DNA of 64,000 nucleotides, from positions 62,001 through 126,000 of the forward strand of contig NZ_JACHIB010000005.1 in NCBI RefSeq assembly GCF_014203015.1, given 5' to 3'. The position numbers and the translations under genes are program-made. The stretch is from Castellaniella defragrans (GTDB taxonomy: Bacteria; Pseudomonadota; Gammaproteobacteria; Burkholderiales; Burkholderiaceae_B). Below the pieces are notes generated by a model that ran no database searches, was not told where the DNA came from, and worked only from the letters and a program-made list of their open reading frames with translations. Shown here one piece after another: positions 1 through 7,449 of this stretch (its first letter is position 1; each line of letters opens with the position of its first letter).

Positions 1-101
1 CGGAACAGCGTCGCGCCGTCCGGCTGGGCGAATGCGCCCCAGGGCCGCGCCGCGGCGGTGGCGCCGTGCGGGGCGGCGTCCATGCGCAGGGCGGCGCTCA
101 T
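1..101 (-). CDS. Partial gene, N-terminus only; possibly a TreZ/GlgB-type carbohydrate-active enzyme
   Basis: Only the first 33 or so codons are in the window, reading leftwards from an ATG at 99-101. The stop of the upstream mscS-like gene overlaps this start as ATGA, which supports the start and translational coupling. The visible peptide ends with WGAFAQPDGATLFR. Trp-Gly-Ala followed by DGxxxFR resembles the start of the CBM48-like N-domain of malto-oligosyltrehalose trehalohydrolase (TreZ) and branching enzymes, where FRLWAP usually follows. That guess fits the nearby carbohydrate genes (Pgi-like, glgA) but rests on very few residues. Confidence 0.5.
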   Translation of the reverse strand, partial: MSAALRMDAAPHGATAAARPWGAFAQPDGATLF

Positions 102-1156
102 GAGGCCGGCCGCGCAAGAGGATCCCGCCGCAGCCGGACGGTGCGTTCCATCGGCGTCAGGACGATGCCGCGCGCTTCCAGCGCCTTCAGGATGCCCAGG
201 TTGATCGCCTGCTGGATGTCCATGTACTGGTTGTAGTCGGCGCTCAGGACGTAGTAGACCGCTTCCAGTTCCAGGGCCCAGTCGCCCAGGCGGGCGATGT
301 GCGCCCGGTCGTGGCGGGTATCGGGCTGCGCCATGATCTGCGCCTGGACGTCGCCGGGCAGCGCGGCCAGCGTGTCGGCCGGCACGCCGTAGGGCAGGTG
401 CAGCGTGAAGACCACGCGGCGCTGCTCCATCCGCTTGTAGTTCTGGATCGTCTGCTTGAGCAGTTCCGTGTTGGAACAGACGATCTGCTCGCCGCCCAGG
501 CTGCGGATGCGGGTGGTCTTCAGGCCGATGTGCTCGATGCTGCCCGCCACCGAGCCGAACACGATGAAATCGCCCGGCTCGAAGGGCTTGTCCAGGCCGA
601 TGGCGATCGAGGCGAACAGGTCGCTCAGGATGGTCTGCACCGCCAGGGCGACCGCCACGCCGCCGATGCCCAGGCTGGCCACCAGCGTGGTGATGTTGAC
701 CCCGAGATTGTCCAGCACCGCGAGCATCGCCACGATCCAGATGACGGTGCGCAGCAGGTAGGACAGCAGCAGGGTGGTGACGGGGCTGGCCCGCGTGCCG
801 GCCTTGGCGATGGACAGGAACGACAGGCAGGCGGCATCCAGCCAGAGCGCCGCCTGGACGGCCACCAGGGCGAACCAGACGTGCGCGTCCACCCAGCGCC
901 ACCAGGGCAGGAGGGCGCCGGTGGCGTGCGCGGCGATCAGCAGCGCGAGCAGCGCGAGAATCAGGCGGTTGCTGCGCGCCAGGATCGCCAGCAGCGACCT
1001 GAAATAGGCGCGGTGGGGCGTTTCGGCGTGGGCGCGCCGCTGCAGCGCGTTGAGCAGGGTCGCCAGGCCGAGGTAGATCAGGGCGGCCAGGATCAGGGCG
1101 CCGAACCAGGCGCCCCAGATGTCGCCGTAGCGGGCGGAAAGCTCGGCCAGGACCAT
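98..1156 (-). CDS. MscS-family mechanosensitive ion channel
   Basis: A 352-residue inner-membrane protein expected to open under membrane tension and release solutes on hypo-osmotic shock. About four hydrophobic segments lie in the first 150 residues. The family's pore helix and beta-domain follow at about 150-245, with a glycine/alanine-rich stretch (ASLGIGGVAVALAVQ) and then DLFASIAIGLDKPFEPGDFI. The start lies 1 nt after the DUF421 stop, and the 3' end overlaps the next gene as ATGA, so the three genes form one operon behind the sigma-54-like promoter at 1720-1735. It is longer than E. coli MscS (286 residues) because of extra N-terminal helices. The family is certain; the gating role is inferred. 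Confidence 0.93.
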   Translation of the reverse strand: MVLAELSARYGDIWGAWFGALILAALIYLGLATLLNALQRRAHAETPHRAYFRSLLAILARSNRLILALLALLIAAHATGALLPWWRWVDAHVWFALVAVQAALWLDAACLSFLSIAKAGTRASPVTTLLLSYLLRTVIWIVAMLAVLDNLGVNITTLVASLGIGGVAVALAVQTILSDLFASIAIGLDKPFEPGDFIVFGSVAGSIEHIGLKTTRIRSLGGEQIVCSNTELLKQTIQNYKRMEQRRVVFTLHLPYGVPADTLAALPGDVQAQIMAQPDTRHDRAHIARLGDWALELEAVYYVLSADYNQYMDIQQAINLGILKALEARGIVLTPMERTVRLRRDPLARPAS

Positions 1157-1157
1157 G

Positions 1158-1682
1158 TCAGCGGCCTTTCGCCGCGGCGCCGGCGCCGTGCGCGCGCAGC
1201 ACGCTGATGTTGCCGTCGGCCTCGATGTAGGCCCGCCGCACCAGGGCCAGGCGGTCGATGCCCTGCAGCCGCAGTTCGCTCATCAGCTCTTCCTCGGTGA
1301 TGGCCTCGCGGCGCAGGTTGCGGCGCATGAGGGTGCCGTCGCGCACCAGGCAGATGTGGTCGATGGCCAGCGCCCGCGACAGGGCGGGGATGCTGTAGAC
1401 CGCGCGGTCGATGAGCACGGTCCAGCCGACGATGGTGGCGACCAGCAGCATGCCGTCGATCACGGAGACGTAGTCCCCCGCCATGCCGTTCTGCGCGGCG
1501 TCGGCGATCAGCACCAGCACCAGCATGTCGGCCACGCCCAGCGAGCCGATGTCGCGCCGCCCGGCGATCCGCAGCAGGACGAAGATGAACCAGTACATCA
1601 GGCTGCCCCGGATCACGGTTTCCAGCGGCGGGACCGAGAAGGCGAACATTTCCGACCAGTCGGGGCTTGTGAGCAGGTGCAT
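1158..1682 (-). CDS. DUF421 (YetF/YcaP-like) membrane protein
   Basis: A protein of about 174 residues with two to three N-terminal membrane helices (around MYWFIFVLLRIAGRRDIG and LVLVLIADAAQNGM), then a small soluble domain ending around EELMSELRLQGIDRL, as in the DUF421/YetF family. Members are inner-membrane proteins of poorly known function, linked to envelope stress and spore germination in other bacteria. A longer reading from 1748 exists, but the start at 1682 has a GAAGGACG ribosome site just upstream and begins right before the conserved region. It is the first gene of an operon with mscS and the partial gene at 1-101. Confidence 0.88.
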   Translation of the reverse strand: MHLLTSPDWSEMFAFSVPPLETVIRGSLMYWFIFVLLRIAGRRDIGSLGVADMLVLVLIADAAQNGMAGDYVSVIDGMLLVATIVGWTVLIDRAVYSIPALSRALAIDHICLVRDGTLMRRNLRREAITEEELMSELRLQGIDRLALVRRAYIEADGNISVLRAHGAGAAAKGR

Positions 1683-1719
1683 GGCGCGTCCTTCGGGCGA
1701 ACGGGGATGCCCGGGGCGG

Positions 1720-1735
1720 AGCAAGCGCCGTGCCC
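1720..1735 (-). promoter_or_regulatory. Sigma-54-type -24/-12 promoter for DUF421-mscS operon
   Basis: On the minus strand the bases read GGGCACGGCGCTTGCT. This matches the RpoN consensus TGGCACG-N4-TTGCW at every position but the first T. The -12 GC is about 39 nt from the DUF421 start codon. Near-identical elements occur in front of ten other units in this window. Confidence 0.82.
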
Positions 1736-1779
1736 GCGCGGCCGGCATCGTTCCGGCCGGCGCCGTGGGCCGCGGCGGC

Positions 1780-2283
1780 TCAGGCGCCGCCCTTCACCCA
1801 CAGCGCGTGATAGCGGGGGATGCGCGCGATGGCGTAGTTCGCCGCGAGGCTGCGCACTTCGTTGCGCGTGCCGGGAAAGCGGCAGGTCTCGACGAAGATC
1901 CGCGGGGTGGGGCTGCCCGCTTCGCCGCGCAGCAGCCAGGCGTAGCATTGCGTGCCGGCCGGCACGCCGGCGCCGCCGCCGTCGGCCACGCCGGTGTTGG
2001 CCACGATCACCCCGGCCCGCGCGCGCTCGGCGGCCCCCATCGCCATGGCGCGGGCCACGGCTGTGCTGGTCAGGTTGTGCCGCTGCAGCACCTCGGGCGC
2101 GACGCCCAGGCAATGGAGCTTGGCCTGCGGCGAATACACCACGAACGCGCACTCCAGCAATTGCCCGGCGCCCGGCACTTCCGCGAGCAGCGAGGCGATG
2201 AGGCCCGCCGTGCAGGACTCGGCGGTGGCCAGGGTCAGGCGCTGCAGGCCCATGTAGCGGGCGACGTCCTCGACCCGGCTCAT
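1780..2283 (-). CDS. pncC: CinA C-terminal-type nicotinamide-nucleotide amidohydrolase (PncC)
   Basis: A 167-residue single-domain protein, the usual length for stand-alone PncC. It is expected to deamidate nicotinamide mononucleotide to nicotinate mononucleotide, recycling NMN released by DNA ligase. Family signatures are TAESCTAGLI near residue 20, the ANTGVADGGG stretch and the glycine-rich turn before PAGTQ. The start at 2283 overlaps the stop of the upstream hydrolase as ATGA, so the two are co-translated. The ORF runs open further upstream, but that extension is an antisense-like shadow of the hydrolase. Confidence 0.9.
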   Translation of the reverse strand: MSRVEDVARYMGLQRLTLATAESCTAGLIASLLAEVPGAGQLLECAFVVYSPQAKLHCLGVAPEVLQRHNLTSTAVARAMAMGAAERARAGVIVANTGVADGGGAGVPAGTQCYAWLLRGEAGSPTPRIFVETCRFPGTRNEVRSLAANYAIARIPRYHALWVKGGA

Positions 2284-3047
2284 GGGCGTTCTCCGCCGGG
2301 GACGGGCGCGCCGGCCAGGCGGGCTCCCGTGACCATCTCGGTGATCCAGTTCACCAGCAGCGCGGTGTAGGCCCGCTGCGCCTTCTTGTCGGTCAGGGCA
2401 TGGTCGGCGCCGTCGACGATCCGGTGGGTCAGGGAATGGGCGCGGCGGAAGGCCGAGCGGTAGCTCATGATGGTGGAGTGGGGGATGAAGTCGTCGCGTT
2501 CCGATTCGACGATCAGCACGTCGCCCGGGAAGCTGGCGCAGGCGGTCAGCGCGCGGTTGCCCTCCGGGGCCACGTGGCTGCTGCGGTAGGTGCGCAGCAC
2601 GTCGCGGTTGAGCTGGTCCTTGGGCATGAACCATTCATCGTCGCGGTACAGGGCCGGTACGTGCAGCCCCAGCCAGCGCACCTTGCGCAGGCCGGTCAGG
2701 ATGGCGGCCAGGTAGGCGCCGTAGCTGCTGCCGACGACGGCGATCTCGCCGCTGTCGAGCGCCGGATGCGCAGCGAGGGTGTCGTAGGCCGCCATCACGT
2801 CGCGCAGATTGTCCTCGCGGGAGACCTGGGAGCGCCGCGTCTCGGTGGCGGCATGTCCGCGCAGGTCGAAGGTCAGGCAGATGCAGCCCAGGGCGGCGAT
2901 GCCGCGCGCCCGATTCAGGTCGAAGTCCTGATGGCCGCCCCAGCCGTGGATGAAGAGTACGCCCGGCACCTTGCTGCGGGGCGTCAGGAACGTGCCCTCG
3001 ATGGCGTCCTCGGCCACCTGGATCCGTACCGTGTCGCTTTGAGCCAT
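2280..3047 (-). CDS. Alpha/beta-fold hydrolase (dienelactone hydrolase-like)
   Basis: A 255-residue cytoplasmic serine hydrolase without signal peptide. The oxyanion region is FIHGWGGHQ, the nucleophile elbow is VGSSYGAY (Ser in GxSxG), the acid is in ESERDDFIP and the catalytic His is in GADHALT near the C-terminus. The substrate cannot be read from sequence. The start at 3047 is preceded by GGAGGA and follows a sigma-54-type promoter at 3115-3130; the reading frame upstream is open but lacks support. It forms a two-gene operon with pncC. Confidence 0.88.
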   Translation of the reverse strand: MAQSDTVRIQVAEDAIEGTFLTPRSKVPGVLFIHGWGGHQDFDLNRARGIAALGCICLTFDLRGHAATETRRSQVSREDNLRDVMAAYDTLAAHPALDSGEIAVVGSSYGAYLAAILTGLRKVRWLGLHVPALYRDDEWFMPKDQLNRDVLRTYRSSHVAPEGNRALTACASFPGDVLIVESERDDFIPHSTIMSYRSAFRRAHSLTHRIVDGADHALTDKKAQRAYTALLVNWITEMVTGARLAGAPVPGGERP

Positions 3048-3114
3048 GCATTCCTCCATTCCGGCGCCCGCGGCGCCCGGGCGCCGCCCGGGGAGGCGGC
3101 GGCGCGCCTGGGCG

Positions 3115-3130
3115 AGCAAGCGACATGCCC
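3115..3130 (-). promoter_or_regulatory. Sigma-54-type promoter for hydrolase-pncC
   Basis: Minus strand reads GGGCATGTCGCTTGCT, with GG and GC in the same phase as the other ten elements. The -12 GC is about 70 nt upstream of the hydrolase start. It is divergent from the next element at 3238-3253, leaving about 107 bp between the two for activator binding. Confidence 0.8.
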
Positions 3131-3237
3131 GGTTCTGCGCGGGTACGCGCGGGTCCGGGCGCGGGTTCAGGGGGTTCAGGGATTCGGGCGGGTTCGTGTC
3201 CGCGCGTCCGGGGGCGGCGGGCGGCTGCCGGTTGCCC

Positions 3238-3253
3238 GGGTACGCGGCTTGCT
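3238..3253 (+). promoter_or_regulatory. Sigma-54-type promoter for the Pgi-like gene
   Basis: Plus strand reads GGGTACGCGGCTTGCT; GG at 3239-3240, GC at 3251-3252. This gives the expected transcription start near 3264 and a short leader to the ATG at 3298. Confidence 0.78.
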
Positions 3254-3297
3254 CCTGCCGCCGGCGTCTCACCACAGCAGGAACGCACAGGAACGTC

Positions 3298-5367
3298 ATG
3301 ATGCAGTCTCTCATCGATCGCGCCGCGCGCGAGGCCGGCCCGGCGCCGCATCCCCGGCTCGCGCCGCTGTATTCCTCCGCCTCGCGGCTGGCGCCCGCGC
3401 TGAACCGCTTGCGCATGGTCCTGCCGCAGGACCTGCACGAGCGCCTGACCGAGCGCATGCGGCGGCTCGACGGCGCGCACTGGAGCGCGCGCTTCTGGCG
3501 CGGCGATGCCAGCCTGTGGAGCGGCGGGGACGAGGCCGGATGGCTGGGCTGGACCGACCCGGCGCGGCTGGCGGCGGTGGCGCACCGCTCGCTAGGCCTG
3601 TGCGCGCGCCTGCGCAGCCGGGGGCGCACCGATGCCGTGCTGCTGGGCATGGGCGGCGCCAGCCTGGGCGCCCAGGTGCTGGCCAGCGTCCTCGCCCCGG
3701 CGCAGGGCGGGCTGCGCCTGCACGTCCTGGATTCGACCAATCCGGAGCAGGTGCGCTCGCTGCAGGCGCGGGTGCCGGTCGCGCATTGCCTGTACCTCGT
3801 CGCCAGCAAGTCCGGCGGGACGCTGGAGTCCACCTTGCTGGCGCAGCACTTCGAGGATCACGTGGCCCGGGTCGAAGGGCGGCAGCGGGTCGGACAGCGC
3901 TTCTGCGCCATCACCGATCCCGGCACCCCGCTGCACGCGCGCGCGGAGGCCGGCGGCTATGCCGCCGTGTTCCTCGGCGATCCGCGCATCGGCGGACGCT
4001 ATTCGGTCCTGTCGCCTTTCGGCATGGTGCCGCTGGCGCTCATGGGCCACGATCCCATCGCCTTCCTGCGCGAAGCGGGCACCATGCGCGACTTCTGCGG
4101 CCCGCGCGCGCACGGCCACGCCAACGTCGGCCTGCGCCTGGGCGCCCTGCTGGGCGAGGCGGCCCTGATGGGGCGCGACAAGATCACGTTCTGGGCCGAC
4201 GAGGAACTGGCGCCGCTGGCCGAGTGGCTGGAGCAGCTGCTGGCGGAGTCCACCGGCAAGCAGGGGCGGGGCCTGGTGCCGGTGTGCGGCGAGCCCCCCG
4301 GCCCGCCCTGCCGGTACGGCTCCGACCGCCTCTTCGTCGTGCTGCAGGGGCCGGGATCGCCGGCGCGGGGAGACGAGCGGACCCGCCTGGGCCGGGAACT
4401 GGCGCGCGCGGGCCATCCGGTGGTCCACGTGCGCATCGCAACGCCCTATGCGCTCGCGCAGGAGTTCTATCGCTGGCAGTACGCCACCGCGGTGGCCGGC
4501 CACGTGCTCGGCGTCAATCCCTTCGACCAGCCCGACGTCGAGGCCTCCAAGCAGCGCACCCGCGGCCTGCTGGCGCGGGGAGCGGAGCCTGCGGACCGGC
4601 CCGCCGGGCAGCGCTGGGGCAGTCTGCTGCTGGATGTGGGCGCAAGCGAAGCCGGTGCGGGTGGGGCTGGCGCGGACGATGTCCGTGCGAGCGAGCCCGC
4701 CGTGGGCGATGTGGGCGCGACCGATGGCGGTGCGACCGATGGCGGTGCGGGCGATGTCGGCACCCGTGATGCCGCCGCACGCGATGCCGGCGCGCGCGGC
4801 GCCGCGGACTCGCCGGCCGGTCCCGAGCAGGCGCTGGCGCGGTGGCTGCGCCGCGGCCCGGGCGGCTACCATGCCTTGCTGTTCTACCTGCCGCGCACCG
4901 CCGGGACGCAGGCGTGGCTGTCCCGCTGGCAGCAGAAGCTGCGCGATGCCGGCGGCGGGGCGGTGACGGCGGCCTTCGGCCCCCGCTACCTGCATTCCTG
5001 CGGCCAGCTCCACAAGGGCGGGCCGGCGTGCGGCGCCTATCTGTTCGTGCGCATGGCGGCGCGGGCCGACGGCACGGACGGCGCGTCCGAGCCGCTGGCC
5101 GCCTGCCACGCGGCGCAGGCCGAGGCGGATCTGCGCGAACTGCGGGCGCGCGGCCGGGCGTGCGTTTCCGTGCGGTTCGGCGCAAGCCTGGAACAGGGTC
5201 TGCAGGACCTCTCGCGCCTGCTGGAAGGCGCCCTCGCGCAGGCGGCCGGCCTGGGCGGCCCGGATGGTCCCGACCGGCCGGACCGGCCGGGAAGCACCGC
5301 GCGGGCGGCCCCGGCTTCCCTTCCCCGGGAAGCGCGCGGCCGCGCGGAGGCCGGCGCCCTCGCGTGA
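3298..5367 (+). CDS. Glucose-6-phosphate isomerase-like protein (Tal-Pgi isomerase-domain type)
   Basis: A 689-residue protein resembling the isomerase half of bifunctional transaldolase/glucose-6-phosphate isomerases, here without the transaldolase half. Signatures in order: VLLGMGGASLGAQV (about 115), LDSTNPEQ, ASKSGGTLES (about 180), AITDPGTPL, IGGRYSVLSPFG (about 235), GRDKITF, AESTGKQG (about 315), FYRWQYATA (about 390), NPFDQPDVEASK (about 405), GQLHKGGPACG (about 575). It should interconvert glucose- and fructose-6-phosphate, linking glycolysis to glycogen/trehalose. Two ATG codons lie in tandem (3298, 3301). A 60-residue Ala/Gly/Asp repeat (about 447-509) interrupts the conserved fold, and the C-terminal 40 residues are also low complexity. 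Activity is inferred. Confidence 0.85.
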   Translation: MMQSLIDRAAREAGPAPHPRLAPLYSSASRLAPALNRLRMVLPQDLHERLTERMRRLDGAHWSARFWRGDASLWSGGDEAGWLGWTDPARLAAVAHRSLGLCARLRSRGRTDAVLLGMGGASLGAQVLASVLAPAQGGLRLHVLDSTNPEQVRSLQARVPVAHCLYLVASKSGGTLESTLLAQHFEDHVARVEGRQRVGQRFCAITDPGTPLHARAEAGGYAAVFLGDPRIGGRYSVLSPFGMVPLALMGHDPIAFLREAGTMRDFCGPRAHGHANVGLRLGALLGEAALMGRDKITFWADEELAPLAEWLEQLLAESTGKQGRGLVPVCGEPPGPPCRYGSDRLFVVLQGPGSPARGDERTRLGRELARAGHPVVHVRIATPYALAQEFYRWQYATAVAGHVLGVNPFDQPDVEASKQRTRGLLARGAEPADRPAGQRWGSLLLDVGASEAGAGGAGADDVRASEPAVGDVGATDGGATDGGAGDVGTRDAAARDAGARGAADSPAGPEQALARWLRRGPGGYHALLFYLPRTAGTQAWLSRWQQKLRDAGGGAVTAAFGPRYLHSCGQLHKGGPACGAYLFVRMAARADGTDGASEPLAACHAAQAEADLRELRARGRACVSVRFGASLEQGLQDLSRLLEGALAQAAGLGGPDGPDRPDRPGSTARAAPASLPREARGRAEAGALA
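4717..4746 (+). repeat. 15-bp tandem duplication inside the Pgi-like gene
   Basis: Two exact copies of GCGACCGATGGCGGT, flanked by degenerate GCGGGCGATGTC-like units, build the Ala/Thr/Asp/Gly insert. The unit length is a multiple of three, so the frame is kept. Confidence 0.8.
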
Positions 5368-5377
5368 ACCGTCGGCG

Positions 5378-5461
5378 GGACGTTCACCGGCCGGGAACGT
5401 CCACAGGCGGAAACGTTCACCGGCCGGAAACGTTCACAGGCCGGAAACGTTCACAGGCCGG
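5378..5461. repeat. 17-bp tandem repeat between the Pgi-like gene and the endonuclease gene
   Basis: Five copies, the last two identical, of a unit near AAACGTTCACAGGCCGG begin at 5378, 5395, 5411, 5428 and 5445; a decayed copy follows near 5474-5490. It occupies most of the 134-bp gap between convergent genes. Each unit contains AACGTT. No coding role is seen. Confidence 0.9.
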
Positions 5462-5501
5462 CAAGGCACACGGATGTTCATAGGCCGGCCACACGCACGG
5501 A

Positions 5502-6236
5502 TCACAGATCGAACTCGGCGACCAGCGGCACGTGGTCCGAGAGGCGCGCCCAGATGCGCGAGGCGCGCGCCCCCGGCGAGGAGCGGCGCACGCCGCGCAC
5601 ATAGATGCGGTCCAGGCGCAGCAGCGGCCAGAAGGCGGGGAAGCTGCGCGCCGGGCGGCCGAAATGCCGGGTATGGACTTCCTGCAGTCCACAGTCCGCC
5701 AGCAGGGCGTTGGCGCGCAGGCGCCAGTCGTTGAAATCCCCGGCCACCAGCAGCGGCTCCCCGGCCGGGATCTGACGGGTGACCAGTTCGCACAGGCGTT
5801 GCAGTTGCTGAAGCCGGTGGCTTTCGCGCAACCCCAGATGGACGCAGACGGCGTGCAGCGGCCGGGGCATCTGGGGCGGCTGCAGCACGCAATGCAGCAG
5901 GCCGCGCGGTTCGGGACCGGCGATGCTGATGTCGTGGTTGACGGCCGAGACGATCGGGTAGCGGGACAGGACCGCGTTGCCGTGATGGCCCGCGGGATAG
6001 ACCGCGTTGCGTCCGTAGGCATATTCGGGCCACACGGTGTCCGCCAGGTACTCGTACTGCGACAGCGTGGGCCAGTCGGGCCGGCTGCTGGCATGGCCCG
6101 AGTGGGCGCCGATCACCTCCTGCAGGAAGACGATGTCGGGCGCGGCCTGGAGCAGCGCCGCGCGCAGGTCCTGCAGGATGAAGCGGCGGTTGAAGCTCGA
6201 AAATCCCTTGTGGGCGTTGACCGTGAGCAGCATCAT
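5502..6236 (-). CDS. Endonuclease/exonuclease/phosphatase-fold hydrolase
   Basis: A 244-residue EEP-superfamily metal-dependent phosphoesterase. Motifs: TVNAHKGFS at the N-terminus, the metal-binding glutamate in FLQEV (about 40), the GNAVLSRYPI block (about 95), the His in VHLGLRES, GDFND (about 165) and a C-terminal SDHVPL with the catalytic His. Such stand-alone members may act on nucleic acids or phospholipids; in this genus group they are often encoded next to clsB-type genes. Two ATGs in tandem occur at the start (6236, 6233). The upstream GAGAGGAAC is a possible ribosome site. Confidence 0.88.
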   Translation of the reverse strand: MMLLTVNAHKGFSSFNRRFILQDLRAALLQAAPDIVFLQEVIGAHSGHASSRPDWPTLSQYEYLADTVWPEYAYGRNAVYPAGHHGNAVLSRYPIVSAVNHDISIAGPEPRGLLHCVLQPPQMPRPLHAVCVHLGLRESHRLQQLQRLCELVTRQIPAGEPLLVAGDFNDWRLRANALLADCGLQEVHTRHFGRPARSFPAFWPLLRLDRIYVRGVRRSSPGARASRIWARLSDHVPLVAEFDL

Positions 6237-6456
6237 GGGCGGCCCGTCGTTCCTCTCCCGGCGCCGGAGTGCGCCGCCGCGCCGCCGTTTTCGTCGTTCC
6301 CGCCGATTTCGCCGTTCCCGTCGTTTCCGCCGTTTTCGCTCGCTTTCATGGCTTTCCTCGATTCATGTTTCTCCTCGACGCATGGCTTTCCCCGATTCAT
6401 GGCGCCCCCCGATGGCGGCGCGCCCACCGCGGGCCTTGCGCCTGGCGCCCCTGCGC

Positions 6457-6472
6457 AGCAAGTACTTTGCCC
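6457..6472 (-). promoter_or_regulatory. Possible sigma-54-type promoter for the endonuclease-family gene
   Basis: Minus strand reads GGGCAAAGTACTTGCT. GG/GC spacing and TTGCT are kept, but CACG is replaced by CAAA. It lies about 220 nt upstream of the gene, so a long leader is implied; it is weaker than its ten siblings. Confidence 0.55.
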
Positions 6473-6490
6473 GGCCCGCGCGGCCGGCCC

Positions 6491-6506
6491 GGGCATGGGG
6501 CTTGCT
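6491..6506 (+). promoter_or_regulatory. Sigma-54-type promoter for the PRC-barrel gene
   Basis: Plus strand reads GGGCATGGGGCTTGCT, about 47 nt upstream of the start codon at 6553. Only 18 bp separate it from the divergent element at 6457-6472. Confidence 0.8.
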
Positions 6507-6552
6507 TGAGCCTGGATGCAGCCAATACCGGCGCGTTACACAGGAGATCCAC

Positions 6553-7158
6553 ATGAAGAAAACCCTTGCCCTCAGCCTTTGCGCTGCCCTGCCGCTGGTG
6601 ATGTCCGCGGCCTATGGCCAGACGTCCCCTTCGTCTCCGGCCTCCCCTTCGTCGCCCCCATCCACCACCGCCCCCGGCGGCTCCAGCGGGGCGAGCAGCA
6701 GTTCCGGCTCCGGCGCGGCCAGCGGCGGCACCGACAGCAGCAGCGGCAACACGTTCGGCACGACCGGCGGCACGTCCGGCACGCCTTCCGGCACCACCCG
6801 CAATGGCGGGAGCATGGACGCGGGCCCGGGCACCACGGGGCCGGCCGGCGCCGGCGCCTCGGGCGCCAATTCCCCCGCGGCGCAGGAGATCAGCGGCAAG
6901 AGCGTCAAGAGCGACATGATCGGCGAAACGGTCTACAACGAGAACGATGAAAAGGTCGGCAGCGTCAAGGACGTCGTCCTGGACAACGGCGGCAAGGTGA
7001 CCGACGTGGTGATCGGCGCGGGCGGTTTCCTGGGCATGGGCGAGCACGACGTGGCGGTGCCCTTCAACAAGGTCATGCGCTCCGACGACAAGCTGATCCT
7101 GCAGGGCTACACCAAGGATCAGCTCAAGGCGCTGCCCCGCGCGAAGATCGTCCAGTAG
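6553..7158 (+). CDS. Exported PRC-barrel domain protein with Ser/Gly-rich linker
   Basis: A 201-residue protein with a Sec signal peptide (MKKTLALSLCAALPLVMSAAYGQ, given as positions 1-23; cleavage after AYG likely), a long Ser/Pro/Thr/Gly-rich segment (about 24-115) and a C-terminal PRC-barrel (about 120-200; VGSVKDVVLDNGGKVTDVVI then GVGGFLGMG-like turn and DVAVPFNKV). Periplasmic location is expected. PRC-barrels bind partner proteins or small ligands; similar exported versions are common in proteobacteria with no defined role. The start at 6553 has CAGGAG 7 nt upstream; an open frame further upstream is not coding. Confidence 0.85.
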   Translation: MKKTLALSLCAALPLVMSAAYGQTSPSSPASPSSPPSTTAPGGSSGASSSSGSGAASGGTDSSSGNTFGTTGGTSGTPSGTTRNGGSMDAGPGTTGPAGAGASGANSPAAQEISGKSVKSDMIGETVYNENDEKVGSVKDVVLDNGGKVTDVVIGAGGFLGMGEHDVAVPFNKVMRSDDKLILQGYTKDQLKALPRAKIVQ

Positions 7159-7237
7159 GCCGGCAGGCCGGCAAACCCGGAAGGGGCGGGCGGCGCGCGG
7201 CGCCTCCGTTTCCTTCCGACCCGAGCAGGAGAACACC

Positions 7238-7423
7238 ATGCAAGCAGCCCATCAGGACCCCCGCGGCAAACCGGTCTCGCCCGATTCGCCCCAGCGGCGG
7301 CAGCACGAGAAAAAGACGGTGGAGGAAAGGGAAGAAGCGCTCGACGACGCGCTCGACGACACCTTTCCGGCGAGCGACCCCGTCTCCACCACGCCCCAGC
7401 CCCCCGCCAAGCCGGGGAAATGA
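7238..7423 (+). CDS. Small acidic hypothetical protein (DDTFPASDP motif)
   Basis: A 61-residue soluble protein, Lys/Glu-rich in the middle and ending with a conserved-looking DDTFPASDPVS segment, a motif I recognise from many short uncharacterised proteobacterial proteins. A ribosome site GAGCAGGAG precedes the ATG. It lies 79 nt behind the PRC-barrel gene and probably shares its sigma-54-type promoter. No function can be assigned. Confidence 0.7.
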   Translation: MQAAHQDPRGKPVSPDSPQRRQHEKKTVEEREEALDDALDDTFPASDPVSTTPQPPAKPGK

Positions 7424-7447
7424 GGCGGGCGCCCGCGGGCGCCCGCC
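7424..7447. terminator. Perfect palindrome between convergent genes, probable bidirectional terminator
   Basis: A 24-bp perfect inverted repeat (arm GGCGGGCGC, centre CCGCGG) fills the gap between the small protein gene and the ferritin-like gene on the other strand. It starts directly after the stop codon at 7421-7423. There is no T-tract. Confidence 0.65.
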
Positions 7448-7449
7448 AG

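Larger units (their letters stand above)
6237..6552. other. 316-bp intergenic region with pyrimidine-rich repeats and divergent promoters
   Basis: About 6280-6365 is an imperfect array of short CGTTTTCGTCGTTCCCGCC-like units that is strongly pyrimidine-biased on the plus strand. From 6457 to 6506 two back-to-back sigma-54-type elements are found. No convincing coding sequence is seen on either strand; short reading frames there are compositional. Confidence 0.6.

Noticed and set aside
2400-4769. 789-codon plus-strand frame
   Set aside because: It overlaps the supported hydrolase and Pgi-like genes in wrong frames and has only shadow composition.
5378-5461. Repeat array considered as a CRISPR
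   Set aside because: Units are 17 bp and directly joined with no spacers, and no cas gene is near.
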